A stretch of 64,000 bases of DNA from positions 75,443,931 to 75,507,930 of the forward strand of contig NW_026622985.1 of NCBI RefSeq assembly GCF_023065955.2, in the 5' to 3' direction. Position 1 is the first letter of the stretch; each line of letters begins with the position of its first letter. A program made the translations under genes and the position numbers. Positions 46,369-58,737 of the stretch are shown piece by piece. The notes below the pieces were generated by a model. It was not told the DNA's origin. It did no database searches and saw only the letters and a program-made list of their open reading frames with translations. The stretch is from Ursus arctos. Taxonomy: Eukaryota; Chordata; Mammalia; Carnivora; Ursidae.

Positions 46369-46384
46369 AAAAGCTGATTTGCAG

Positions 46385-48529
46385 CCCTTCTCACTTGTTC
46401 TTGAACTCCTACTTTAACCCAATTCATCTTTTTATATTAATTTTTGGTTTTGGTCTCATTTTTTAAAACTTGCTTGCCCCAATGGACCTGGCATTTGTAT
46501 CTGATTTCTTTGACTCTTGACTTATGGCTCTGACTTGGATCCCCTACCAGTTCTCTCTGGTTACTTACCCTGGTGGAATACTAACAGGAATGAGCCTGGG
46601 CTTAAATCCCCAACTCCAATCATCCATCTACACTTAACTTTCTCATGGAGATGGCTCAGACCATTAGCACTCACAGAACAATATTAATTACTTATACTCC
46701 AGAAATGTGCCCATTTCATAGTTTGGGTTTTTTTATCCTTGAAGATCTTGATCTGATAAAAATGGCAGAAACCAAAGGTTATTGACAGTCTCCCAATCAC
46801 CATTCTTAATCTAAAAAAGCACATCAGATACTGAAATATAAGGGTTAAAGTAAAGAATAAGGAGTCACTATGACAGTCACAGTCTCTCCAGTGGTTGGAG
46901 TTGGGGTTCTCCTACAGTGGTAGGAAGGCTCAGAATGCATAAGGAAGTCAATTCTGAAGGTGAGGTACAAGTGAACAGAATAACAAAATTTTGCTTAAGA
47001 AATAAAAATTTGCAGCCAAATCATTTCCTGTGTCCTTGTCAGTGTGTTTTCTTGGTATCCATTGTGTTCACAATAGGATGAAAAGGGAGAACAGCCTCCA
47101 GGACCCACACAAATCAGCTTCCCAGCCCAAGCTGAGCTTAAGTCACAGACCTTGGCAATGGGGGTAGAAAATAAGACTTTTACTTGGCATATCAAGTACA
47201 CTATTTCTTTGGAGAGAAAATACCATACCTTGGACATAATAGCAAACATTGGCAAATCTTAAAGGATATTTATTGAAATGTTCTATTTTACTATAGATAC
47301 CGCTTTTAGTATAATTAAGGGAATAAAATTTTTAATCCCCTCATAAATGCTTTCTCACAAATAAGAACTGAGGAGAAAAATGTTGTTAACCTCTTTCCTT
47401 CTGTATCCTTGGAGAAGAGTCCCTTCCCATAAGAGACATGAAGGGCTTGGGGGTATGATTCACATTACCAAGCCACTGGATTAATTTCCCATGTCTTCTA
47501 TGTGTTACAATGGCTTTCCCAAGCTGAGAGGAACATTTCATTTTTTGGTGAACATTTTTAAAAATCAGTTTTGTATTAATGTTTTGTCAAGTTTGTATGG
47601 ATTAGCCAATTAAAACTCAATATAATCATTTTCTGGAATAATCATTAAATAAATTAATTATTTTGTTTTAAAAAAGAAAAACATTTTCCTTGAAATACCT
47701 TTTTTAATTAATAGATTTGTTCTTCAAGTTGTAAGACATTAGCATTCACACCTTGCCTCTGTTTTATGGCTAGGCATCATTTTTATCATTAAGAGAAGGA
47801 AATTAGGACTAGCATTCAACAATAAGAATATTGCCTGAAAAAATGAGTGTTTATCTCATTAAGGCTTTCAAAATGACTTCTGAGATGATGATATATTATT
47901 TTATATTCCAGGAAAAGAAGAGACAACTGTAACTATAGTTACCAAGTGTATCAGAGACCTCTGCTTTCCGGAATAGCCTCCAGACTAAGTATTTATTCAA
48001 GGAAGTTGTCATGTAAACACACTTAGGGGCAGGAGGTTAGAGAAGACTTTAAATGCAACTGTCACAAACATTTTAATATGTAACATTTATTATCTTCATT
48101 TTTTTCATAAAACTCTACGTACTTCAGAAACAACTTTTAGGAAATATCCTTCCATGAGTTGTCTAGGACAAAAACCATTAGATGGCCTTAGTCTTAGTAC
48201 AACAGGTATTTATCTTCTAGACCTTACGTGCCCAGTATTTAATGCTCATAGATGGCCTTGACTTGCTTAATACTTTTAACTGGAAGGAAAGAACTCCTAT
48301 TGTTTTAGCAGACAGAAAATAGAATGCCCAGCTCACCCTGCCTCCAGAAAATACTCCCTCTACTTACTTCATGAGGATATAAAATTCCAGTGTGTTAGGT
48401 CACTTCTGGAAGTAATAATATCTATCCATGAGGCTGTGCTACAGTCTGTATTATTTATTTTACATACTGGTTCTCAATATATTTGACTTACTCAGAGAAT
48501 AATAAAGGCAGGGTCTAAAATCAGGTCCC
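46385..48529. other. Unassigned DNA
   Basis: About 2.1 kb without recognised repeats or genes. An 86-codon minus-strand frame at 46995-47255 has no recognisable motif. Confidence 0.4.
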
Positions 48530-48770
48530 TGGATATGAGTGCTGGATACTTCATTAACTAGATTTGTGAGCATGACCAGGTTACTTAATCTCACTAAAAT
48601 TCTATTTCCTCATCTGAGAAAATATAGTACCTTCCTCATAAATCAGTTTGAGTTCTTAATCCTTAAGAAATCAGTACTCTTGAGGAGTAAATGAGATAAT
48701 TCAAGTATAACAGAAAGTACAGAAATAGCAAGCACTCAATAAATGTTACCTATTATTGTTTTGTTAATGA
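48530..48770 (+). mobile_element. MIR SINE
   Basis: The plus-strand order of MIR is visible: 'agcatgaccaggttacttaa', 'attctatttcctcatctgag', 'gaggagtaaatgagataatt', 'agcaagcactcaataaatg'. A short non-matching stretch near 48640-48680 suggests a small insertion. Confidence 0.85.
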
Positions 48771-51045
48771 TGTTACACATGCATATCATAGCTCAGAAGT
48801 TAAAATTACATCAAAGAAGATATTCACGAACTTATTTAAATTGTTATATAAACCCAATTGTTAGGCTTCCCTGCATCAAGTGCTGCCTTTCTTGGTGCAT
48901 TTGACAAACGGGTGGCGGGTTGTCTTAAGTCCTCCCCCTAACTCGTCCTCTTAGCACTCTGTGGCTCTCCTGCGCTTCCTCTGCTTCACTGAGACCTACT
49001 GTCCTTGATGCAGTTTTAATGCCACAAGCTGGGCAAGACTGCACTTTCTTTAACTCTTCATTGTGTCACTGTCTGCAGCACTAATGCACAGGCTACCGAG
49101 TATACCAGAAATGAGAAGGGTAAATTAAAGAAATTAGAACATCTGGGAAAAAATTTAAATTACCTTGTAAGTAAAAGCCTGCCTACAGTCCTAGGATAAA
49201 GAAAGTCATTTTTTCTCACAAATCACCTCTCTGCAGTGATAACCCAGTTGTTATCTTTGCTCCTCTGAGTTGACAGCTGCCTTTCTTCCTTCTCCTTAAA
49301 GAGTCTCTATAATCTCACAGAGACAGTATCCACCACCCTTTAGAAAAACATCACCCTTTCCTGTTCACAGATGTTTCTTCTAAGGATCCATTTCCCTTCT
49401 CTTACTAATATGATTCATAGAACATAATGTACTCTGACACTTTTCCCAAAGATGTAGTTATTCAATTTGGAATTACATCTTGAGGGATAGCTAGATATTA
49501 TGCACACAGACAGCGGGACAATCCTGGTTAAAAAATTTAACTCTCCAAGGCTTATTATCTTCCAAGATTCCAAGATACCTCTACCAGTGTTAAGGTAAGA
49601 TAGTCTTTCTTATCCTTCCAAGATAATCAATAGGAAACTATTTTTTAAACATAAACACACACCTCCAAAGGAGAGCAGGGGGGATGAGAGGCAGTATAAC
49701 ATTGAGGAAAGCATTTTCCACAAAGATGACAGCCCGTTATATTATTATGCACAGATGCAACAGTTCCTTTTTGTTCATCTGTTTGAGATATCTGGATTAC
49801 AATCCTAACCTCAGGCTATTCATTCTGGTGGGATTGCAACTCCCTTTGGAGAACTTCAATTATCCCAACTGCCTTAGCCAGAGTTGAGGGGAACCAAGGA
49901 GTCTACCTAGGACTGTTGTTACCCTCTGCCAGGAGCTAATACAAGTCTTAGTATACAGAAAGGCTCTTGATTTTGTGACCAAATTATTAAGTTATCTTAT
50001 TAGATATAATAAATTTCAGTTTATTATTTTAGATTTTCTAGGCATAAATAATAGCATTCTAAATATAACTCAGAAGTTCCTTATCTAATATTTATGCCTC
50101 AATTTTTATGACCACATTCTTGGAGCAATCTTAAATATATTCCTTAATTATTGATGTTGTTACAAATATAAAGGTTCAAATATTAGTCAAATATATTTTT
50201 TAAATGACCATTAATCTAATAGAGTGTTGATTTCAAATCGCAGCAAAAAAAAAGAATGAAATAAATGCATTCAATCAAAATAAATAAAATGTATTCAGTC
50301 AGGACAAAAAAAGATAAGAACATGGTGAAGAAGGCATAACAAAAATTAAATAAGACTTCTATTTTTGGACTTCACAGAGCAACTGGTATAAGCAGGGTTG
50401 TCACTTGTGCTGTAAAAACTACACAACTGGCCAAAATACATGAGGTAACTGTTTTCAGGTAGTGAAAATTGACAGTGCAGGACTATGATTCTCCAGAGAA
50501 GAAAAACACAGAATAGCCCTGGACTTCTGCCTGAAGGTATTTTTCTACTCTGACTCAAGGAGTGGACACTAAGAGGAGTCACAGAAGAAAAGGCAGCAAA
50601 AATTGGAGTTCCAAGTTCCTAAAGTGTTCAGAATTTAGAGGAAAACTATCAGAGTTATAATGGTAGAGGACAAGCAGAAGTCTGCATAGAGACTGAACTT
50701 GGGTCATTAGGCTTGGCTGAAGATGCACAACATAAGACATTGGGAAATTTAACAGAGATTGTCTGCCACAGGACAGAGAACTTTGGGTTCAACAAGTTCT
50801 AAAAAGGCATTTTCCAAGTGGTTTACATTCATTTCAAGTTGATCACAAGGGAGATATTATTAACAATTACCTTCATCCAGCCTAATCAGAAAATGTAAAC
50901 AAACACACAGGCTGCTAGATGGAGAAACTAAATGAGAATGCAGTTAAATTAGCAAAGTAGCAAATTAACCCACAGTGCACAACAGTCAGGTCCAAGAGTA
51001 ATATTACACATAAAGAACTTCAATGAGTTTCTCTAAACTTGTTTT
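48771..51045. other. Unassigned DNA
   Basis: About 2.3 kb with no recognised repeat or gene. Frames are at most 78 codons with no identifiable motif. Confidence 0.4.
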
Positions 51046-51452
51046 AAGAATTATTTTCTAACTTCCAGGGAAAATGGCAGAGTAGGAGGACCCCAGACTC
51101 ATCTCATCCCATGCATACTAGATAACACTTGCATCAGAGCAAATAACCCAGAAAAAGACCCAGACTGGCTGAACAAACCCCACAACTAAATATAGAGAAG
51201 AGGCCACATCAAAGAGGGTAAGAAGGATGAGGACATGCTGGGAATCTAAACCCCAGTTATGTGATAGCCAGAGGGAGGGAGCCACAGGTGTGGAGAGGAG
51301 CAAGAAACAGACTAGCATACTGGGGAGCCGAAAGGGGGAAGAGAAATCCCTGTGGCATTTGGCTTTGAGAATCAGAGGGTCCAAATTTTGTGGGTGCTTG
51401 CAATCAGTGAGACTTGGAGCCTGGAACTTTGAAGGTCAATGGGCTTGGTTCC

Positions 51453-51475
51453 GGGAGAGTGGGGGGCGGGGAGGG
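51453..51475 (+). other. G-quadruplex motif in the L1 5' UTR
   Basis: Four G-runs (3, 6, 4 and 3 G) separated by loops of 5, 1 and 1 bases meet the canonical G3+N1-7 rule. They lie on the sense strand of the L1 5' UTR. Confidence 0.85.
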
Positions 51476-52021
51476 ACAGTGCAGCAAATGGCTGTGGAGA
51501 TGCAGCTTGGGAGCAGGAGTTTGGGGGGTGCCTGGGGCTTGCAAGAGAGAGAGTTGGTTGCTGATCTCAGTTTGCTAAGGGACTGCTCCAGGAATAGGGG
51601 AGCTGGTCGTGCCATTTCCTCCCCTGCCCCTCATCATACACACACAGCCTCCTGCAGGAACCAATGCAGCACTTAGTACTCACTATCTAACTTGCTTACA
51701 CTACACCTGCTCCTTCCAGGCAGGCCTGCTTCAGTCCTGGTGCTGCAGATCCTCTCCCCCCAGAAGACCCAGGCAAACCCTGCCAACACTGCATCTCCCA
51801 AACTCCCAGAGAGTATGCATGCACCTTGTTAAAACTGCACCCCTAGCCCAGGTATGCTTTGCAGATAGGCTGGTCTAAGTCTCCAAGAAAGCTGCTCATC
51901 CCCTGTGCAGGAGGACCAGCACCACCGAGTTAAAAGCGCACCTCCCACCCACTACTTTCAAAAGCAAGAGACTTAGCTGACTTTCCTAACACAGAGAAAC
52001 AGACACAGAGAGGTAGGCAAA

Positions 52022-52880
52022 ATGAGACAGAGGAATATGCCACAAATGAAAGAACAGGAGAAAATACCAAGTGATCTAAGTGAAATGGATATAAGTAACA
52101 TGCCTGATAGAGAACTTAAAATATTAATCATAAAGATACTCACTGGACTTCAGAAAAGAGTGGAGGACATCAGTGAGATCCTTAAGAAAGAGAAAGAAAA
52201 CAAAAAACCAATAAATGAAATTAAAAATACACTTGATGAAATAAATAACAGACTAGAAGAAGCAGAGGAATGAATTAATGAACTTGAGGACAGTAGTAAA
52301 ACGTAATCAAACTGCACAAATAATTATGCAAAATGAGAACAGACTTAGGGAACTTAGTGACTCCATCAAGCATAACAACATGTACATTATAGGGATCCCA
52401 GAAGGAGAAGAGAGAGAAAAGGAAGCAGAAAATTTATTTGATGAAATAATAGCTGAAAACTTCCCTGATGTGGGGAAGGAAATAGAAGTTCAGATCCTGG
52501 AAGCACAGAGACACCCCCCGCCCCAACAAAATTAACCACAGGAGGTCCACACCAAGACACATAGTAAATAAAATGGCAAAAAGTAGTACTAAAGAAAAAA
52601 ATAAAAACAGCAATAGAAGAGAGGATAGTTACATACTTAACGGAAAGCCCAGAAGGCTATCAGCAGATTTTTCAGCAGAAACTTTGAGGGCCAGAAGAGA
52701 GTGACATGATATATTTAAAGTGCTGAAAGGGAAAAATCTACAGCCAAGAATACCTTATCCACAAGGCTATCATTCATATTTGAAGGAGACATAACGAGTT
52801 TCTCAGATAAACAAAAACTAAAAGAGTTCATGACCACTAAACCAGCCCTACAAAAAATATTAAAAGGAACTCTTTGAGTG
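52022..52880 (+). pseudogene. L1 ORF1 remnant
   Basis: Starts at the ATG at 52022. The first 83 codons form a Lys/Glu-rich coiled-coil-like segment (KKEKENKKPINEIKN...) and stop at 52271-52273. A second frame (52278-52535) carries the RRM-like part (YIIGIPEGEEREKEAENLF). A third stretch (about 52660-52875) matches the C-terminal domain (FSAET..., RIPYP). The three parts are in different frames, so the RNA-binding ORF1 protein cannot be made. Confidence 0.85.
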
Positions 52881-53196
52881 GAAAAGAAAGACCATAAGTG
52901 GGAGTATGAAAAGTAGGAAACACAAAAGCAATAAAAATGTCTGTAAAAAAAAAAAAATCAGTCAAGGGATTCACAAAACAAAAGGATGCAAAATGTGACA
53001 CTATATATCTAAAATGTGGTGGGGGACAGAAGTAAAGAATGAGTTTGCACTTAAGTGACCATCAACTTAATACAGACTGCTATATGCAAACGATGTTATA
53101 TACAAACCCAATGGTAACCACGAATCAAAAACCACTTATACAAAGAATAAAAAGAAAGGAATCCAAGTATATCACTAAAGAAAACCAGCAAACCAG

Positions 53197-54712
53197 ACAA
53201 GAAAAAGGAATACAAGGCATCCAAATTGGTAAGGAAGAAGTAAAATTTTCACTATTTGCAGATGACATGATACTATATATAGAAAACCCGAAGGACTCCC
53301 CCCAAAACTACTAGAACTGATAAGTGAGTTCAGTAAAGTCACAGAATACAAAAGCAATGCATGAAAGTCCATTGTATTTCCATATACTAATTATGAAATA
53401 GCAGAAAGAAAAATTAGGAAAACAATCTCATTTACATTTGCACCACAAATAATAAGATACTTGGCAATAAACCTAACCAAAGATGTGAAAGACATGTACT
53501 CTGAAAACTATAAAACATTGAGGAAAGAAATTGAAGATGAAACAAAGAAATGGAAAGACACTCCACACTCATGGATTGGAATAACAAGTATTGTTAAAAT
53601 GGCTATACCACCCGAAGGAATCTACAGATTTAATGCAATCCCTATCAAATACCAACAGCATTTTTCACAGAACTAGAACAAACAATCCTAAAACTTATAT
53701 GGAACCACAAAAGACCGTGAATAGCCAAAGCAATTTTGGAAAAGAAAAGAAAAGCTGGAGGCATCTCAATTCTAGACTTGAAGTTATATTACAAAACTGT
53801 ACTAATTAAAACAGCATGGTACTGGCACAAAAATAGACATATAGATTAATGGAACAGAGCAGAAAACTTAGAAATAAACCCACAATTATATGGTCAATTT
53901 CGACAAAGCAGGAAAGAACATCCAATGGGAAAAAGTCTTTTCAACAAATGGTATTGGGTTTGCATGTTAGCCACATGCAAAAGAATGAAAATGGACCACT
54001 TTCTTACACAATAAACTTAAAATGGATTAAAGACCTAAATGTAAGACCTGAAACCATAAAAATCCTAGATGAGAACTCAGGCAGTAATGTCTCTGACATT
54101 GGCCGTAGCAATATAATTTTAGCTATGTTTCCTGAGGCCAGGGAAATAAAAGCAAAAATAAACTATCAGGACTACATCAAAATAAAAAGCTTCTGCAGAG
54201 CAAAGGAGACAATTACGAAAACAAAAACGCAACCTACTGAATGGGAAAAGATATTTGCAAATGACATATCTGATAAGGGCTTAATATCTAAAATATTTAA
54301 AGAACTTCTACAATTGATACCCCAAAAGCAAATATTTCAATTAAAAAAAATGGGCAAAAGACAATGAGCAGGCATTTCTCCAAAGAAGACATCCAGGTGA
54401 CCAACAGACACATGAAAGATGCTCAACATCACTCATCATCGGGGAAATACAAATCAAAACCGAGATGAGATATCACCTCACATCTGTCAGAATGGCTAAA
54501 ATTAGAAACACAAGAAACAACAAGTATTGGCAAGGATGTGGAGAAAAAGGAACCTTCTTACATTGTTGGTGGGAATGCAAACTGGTGCAGCCACTGTGAA
54601 AAAAGGTATAGAGGTTCCTCAAAATGTTAAAAATAGAACTACCCTAAGATCCAGTAATTGTACTACTGGGTATCTAACCCCAAAATACAAAAACACTAAT
54701 TCAAAGGGGTAA
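53197..54712 (+). pseudogene. L1 ORF2 remnant, from RT active site to C-terminus
   Basis: Opens at [19 protein letters not shown], the conserved reverse-transcriptase motif with the catalytic Asp pair, and continues to the C-terminal region ([15 protein letters not shown] at about 54560). Fragments lie in several frames (53039-53314, 53461-53676, 53849-54367, 54527-54712), broken by stops and frameshifts. The endonuclease domain is absent. Confidence 0.87.
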
Positions 54713-54993
54713 GAAACAAAACAAATGAGCAAAAGAGGAAAAAATAAAAAAAGAGAGAGAGAGTGTGAGAGAAAGAATGAGACAAACCAAGAAGCTGACT
54801 CTTAGCTATAGAGAACAAACTGGTAGTTACCAGAGGGGAGGTGGGTGGGAGGATGGGTGAAACAGATGCACTTGTCATGATGAACACTTGGTGATGTATG
54901 GAATTACTGAATCACTGTATTGTACACCTGAAACTAATATAACACTGTGCGTTAACTATACTGGAATTAAAATTTTTTAAAAAGAACTATTTT

Positions 54994-55144
54994 ATAGTAA
55001 GTCATGTATAAAATATAGATCTTGATTTTAGATATCTCGGTAATAAATATCATAGTAGATTTGTGGCTCATTTCTCTTTGTGTGGATCAGTTCTTAATTT
55101 TGCTGGACTATCAGAGCAAGAAAAACCAAAGAGACCAATATGGG
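54994..55144. other. Unassigned DNA
   Basis: Short stretch after the L1; nothing recognised. Confidence 0.4.
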
Positions 55145-55230
55145 CTGTGGTTTCCTCATTTGTAAAGTAGAGGCAAATATCTGTGGGCTTCAAACATGAA
55201 AGGTACCGAATGAATACATTTTGATTATTT
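55145..55230 (+). mobile_element. MIR fragment
   Basis: 'gtggtttcctcatttgtaaa', then 'gtagaggcaaatat', resembles the MIR central part. Short. Confidence 0.55.
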
Positions 55231-55284
55231 ACTGAAAAAAGGGGCTATAAACTGCCTACAAGCCATAATTTTGTTATATTTCCC

Positions 55285-55405
55285 TGATTAACTCATTCAA
55301 CAAATGATTTTAGTATTAATATATGACAAGTACTGTTTTGAGCAGTGAACAAAACTAACAAAAATCTTTGCCCTCATGGAGCTTAAACATAATCACAGTG
55401 TAATT
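55285..55405 (-). mobile_element. L2 LINE 3' end (antisense)
   Basis: Reversed L2 3' terminus: 'actcattcaacaaatgattt', 'gacaagtactgttttgagca', 'gtgaacaaaactaacaaaaa', 'tgccctcatggagcttaaac'. Well preserved over about 120 bp. Confidence 0.85.
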
Positions 55406-56341
55406 AAGCTAACATGACCTAAAGGACTGAGTTGGCTTATTCTATTTTTTCCTAGTTAATATTTTTAGGAATAAATTACCCTTTTCATTTTTTTTCAGTT
55501 GGTCTAGCTTTATTCTTTATCTTAATATTTAGACTGCTTCTTAAAGAAAAATTACATCTGATTTATTAATAAGCATCAGTAAGTAGTTCAAACATGCATA
55601 ATATACTTGAAAATTGTGCACACGGAAAATTTATTCTGGAAATAATTCAAAAATGGATAAAAGTATTTCACCAAAAGGACATCCACCACAGTTTTATTTG
55701 GGCATGCTTTATTTTTTTAATTCACATTTAAGTTTTTCTACAATGATTGTGCAGTGCTTTTCTTATAAAAAGAATATTACTTTAAAATTTTAAGTGTATT
55801 TCCTTATATGTCTGTAGAAAATTAGGTCACAAATAAATAAATACAAAACTTGCTTTTAACATAATATTTTATTGAACCTAAAGTCTACAGGTATAGCTAT
55901 AACCTAGGTAAACGGTGCAATTAGTTGAGACCTCTTTGGCTGAAAAATGAGAACATTTCGTAAAGCAATGGACTGGAGAAAAGCCTTTTTGTGAATATTC
56001 TTTGGGTAATCAAGCTTTAACTTAGTCCTCCCTGATGTGCATCATATTTTTTTTATGAAAGAACAATAATCTGTAGAAAGCAAGTTTTCTGTTGCTTAAA
56101 CTGAAATGCCATTACATCAGTGACAACTGGCCTAAATTTAAGAATTGCCCTGGAAGAATAATTAAATCCTTTACTGGTAGCCCTCCCCTGAAAGGGACTG
56201 CTGAGGAACTTTTTAAAAAATGAAGTCACGCACGTAAAAAGATACAGATTCACATATTCTATCTGACGGTCTTCAGAAATTTAGAAGTAAACTAGAACTA
56301 CTATTGAAGGTCAGTCTGATATTTGTAGGTATAGATCTCTC
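55406..56341. other. Unassigned AT-rich DNA
   Basis: No secure call. The part at about 55640-55790 has a T-rich, L1-3'-end-like look but no decisive motif. Confidence 0.35.
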
Positions 56342-56363
56342 TTTTAAAAAGTAAAATAAAATA

Positions 56364-56428
56364 TACATCAAAAACCAGGGATGTACTATATGGTGACTAA
56401 CAAAATATAATAAAAAAACATTAAAAAA
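56364..56428 (+). mobile_element. 65-bp L1 tail insertion with 22-bp target duplication
   Basis: The insert contains only the last part of the L1 3' UTR ('aaaaccagggatgtactata' and 'tggtgactaacaaaatataa') plus an A-rich tail. An exact 22-bp target duplication, starting ttttaaaaagtaaaa, lies at 56342-56363 and 56429-56450. The matching terminal sequence in the L1s at 16110, 20210 and 46275 identifies its source family. Confidence 0.92.
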
Positions 56429-56450
56429 TTTTAAAAAGTAAAATAAAATA

Positions 56451-56964
56451 AAAGACACAGAAAGGCTTAGCCACTGAAACCTATCAGTGAATTGGGCCCA
56501 AAGTCAATCTTTCCTGAGCCCCCTTTTTGTGAGTGCACTGCTCTGTGAGTTGCTATGCATTAGGTTTGAAATTATTGGTACATAAAGGATTAACAGAATA
56601 CACCATGTTTCTACAAGCCCAGAAATGAGGGCCTTGGTAACAAGAAATATTTGGGTTCTTTTATTTTTAGCAAGTTTATTAGACTGAAGAAAATTTTCTC
56701 TAAATTCCATTTCAGTTTAGAGTTTGCTTCACTGGTTGCTAATATCCAGATTTTTTTTTTTAAACAGAATTTAAGAAACTCCATTTCTTTTTGCAAAGGT
56801 AAATTAAGCTGTAATTATGGGCATAGTCACTGATTTCATCAGCACAAATAATTGTTAATGTAGTGTAAAAAACTACTATCTGGACCAGTCTTTTAGGATT
56901 ATGATTATATAAATCTAGTGTTCTTTAGGTTCTTATCTCATGTTAGAGTGTGTTCTCTAAGTAT
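56451..56964. other. Unassigned DNA
   Basis: Nothing recognised. Overlapping short frames on both strands around 56504-56833 reflect low stop density, not a gene. Confidence 0.4.
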
Positions 56965-57149
56965 TTTGTATTCAACTAATCCTTCCTGATCATCTACTCC
57001 ACACTACTATGAATATCTAGGCACTGTGGTAGGTACTTGGATTTTGAAAAGAAGTAAGAGAGACAAGATCCTTGCCCTTTGGAAAATAGATTTAAAAATA
57101 AACAAATTATGTCTGTTTTGATGCATTCTTTAAAAGATTTTATTTATTT

Positions 57150-57180
<31 letters not shown>

Positions 57181-57620
57181 CATGAGCTGGAGGGAGCTGC
57201 AGAGGGAGAGGGAGAAGCAGAGAGCTCCCCCCCTCCCCGCCCCGCTGAGCAGGGAGCCTAAAGCAGGGCTTGATCCCAGTACCCTGAGATCATGATCTGT
57301 TTCAGCAGATGCTTAACCGACTGACTGATGCATGTTTTAGAGGAAACAGGGAGATGAGCAGAGAAAAATAGGGAAGGGAATGTACTTTAGATGGGAGAGT
57401 CAAAAAGATACAATGTAAGCTAAGACTTGCAGTCTGAGAAGGTGTCTATGAGGAGTGAGGGTGGGTGGAAGGTGGACAGGAAGAGAAGGGAAAGTATCCC
57501 ACATAGAACAAAAGTCCTAAATGAAACAAAGTTCATTGTGTTCAATCAACTCAAAGGGGATTGGAAAAGGGTAAGGTTAGCTTCCTCTATGTCATGAAGG
57601 CCTTCAGTTTAAGGTTATGG
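56965..57620 (-). mobile_element. L2 LINE 3' part (antisense), split by a SINE
   Basis: The left piece (56965-57110) is the reversed L2 terminus: 'tctaggcactgtggtaggta' and 'gatccttgccctttgg'. The right piece (about 57340-57620) continues inward: 'gtctgagaaggtgtctatga', 'agggtgggtggaaggtggac', 'tcatgaaggccttcagttta'. The Can-SINE at 57131 separates them. Confidence 0.75.
57131..57326 (-). mobile_element. Can-SINE inserted in L2, 5' end lost
   Basis: Minus-strand SINE with a long (GA)n block (57155-57180), a C-rich stretch, 'gcttgatcccagtaccctg' and 'gagatcatgatctgtttc'. The usual head (…CCCAGGCGCCCC) is missing after 'gcttaaccgactgac'. Imperfect flanking duplication: gatgcattcttt at 57120 against gatgcatgtttt at 57327. 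Confidence 0.9.
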
Positions 57621-58730
57621 ACCTCCATCCTCAAAAAGTACATGAAAATTCACATGAAATTTTGTATACAATTTTAGGGCTTTTCAAGGAATAACATTCA
57701 TACCTGATTTGTCCTTGGTAGAAAAGATCCAGACTACTTCATGTGAGTGAAACACTTTCCTTGGCTCAAAGCCTCCCCACAGACACCTGGGGAAAATCTG
57801 TCCACTGGAGAGCCCAGCAGGCTGCTCTCAATTCCTGAATATACAGGCACATGCATCAATGAACAGCGGAAGGAAGTTTTAATTGACAACGTAGAAAATT
57901 TCAAAGATGTTTCTCTTCACCAAGCAAGTTTTGGTTTCTCAATAACTTCACAATGTCTGACCATGAGCATTCCCACATGACACATAGGGTTCTGGCTCAA
58001 GAATTTTTCATCTTTCCTCAGTGAGTTCCTTGCAAGGAATCCTTTGCTCTGCCTTTTATTGGCCCAGCCCTTGTGTCAGTAGAATCCTCCCACCCTGTTC
58101 TTCTTGTCGTGTTATCCAGAGGCAGACCCTAACACGCAGGCCTCCGTTCTTCATGTGGACTTCTCCACATTCTCCTGGGCGCTTAAATGTATATTGGCTG
58201 AGGATGTATAGGAATCCTCATCCAGGCACATCAACATGTCACTCACTATTTGTGGAGGTAAGACTCCAGAGTGAGGCTGCTCATGCTCAAGAGTGAAGTC
58301 ACCCACCATGTTCAGTGCTAAGTCTGCCCCACCCCAATCTGTTTCTTCTGCTAGTTCCTGGGACTAGCCTTCAACTTCCTCAAGCAAATTTGAGGAGTGG
58401 GAAGTGCTAAGTTCCAAAGCCTTCCCCCTGGCCACAGAGTATTACACATACATCCTGACTCATTTTCTTAATGCCTACAACTACTGAGACCACTAAAATT
58501 ACCAGCTTTCAAATCTTATTATAGCAAATATCAATAATATGAAACCAATATGGGATTTTCATGCACCAATCTGTAGCTGAGTCATTTCAAGTCAATATTC
58601 TGGGAAAATAAAATATTCTGAACAGTACTTTAAGATTTACAATAATGGATAAATAGCACTTCATTGACTATTCACTCAAACATGGACTCCATCTCATAGT
58701 ACAAGACTTCTACTTCTAGTATGTCATCAT
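57621..58730. other. Unassigned DNA
   Basis: Frames at 57747-57980 (77 codons) and 58021-58296 (91 codons) have no motif or family resemblance I can name. No repeat recognised. Confidence 0.35.
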
Positions 58731-58737
58731 GGTGCCA

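Larger units (their letters stand above)
51058..54981 (+). mobile_element. L1 with both ends but a large internal ORF2 deletion
   Basis: A 3.9-kb L1 that has a 5' UTR (about 51058-52021), ORF1 remnants (52022-52880), an inter-ORF part and then the second half of ORF2 and a 3' UTR. The target duplication is aagaattatttt at 51046-51057 against aagaactattttat at 54982 (one mismatch). Around 53192-53196 the inter-ORF text passes directly into the ORF2 reverse-transcriptase FADD region. The endonuclease and front half of RT, about 2 kb by family average, are missing. Many frameshifts and stops; not mobile by itself. Confidence 0.93.

Noticed and set aside
51227..51676. 149-codon plus-strand open frame
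   Set aside because: It lies inside the 5' UTR of the L1 at 51058, upstream of ORF1. The GC-richer composition lowers stop frequency. No known L1 protein maps there.
55560..55800. Possible L1 3' end
   Set aside because: T-rich similarity only; no decisive order of motifs and no tail.
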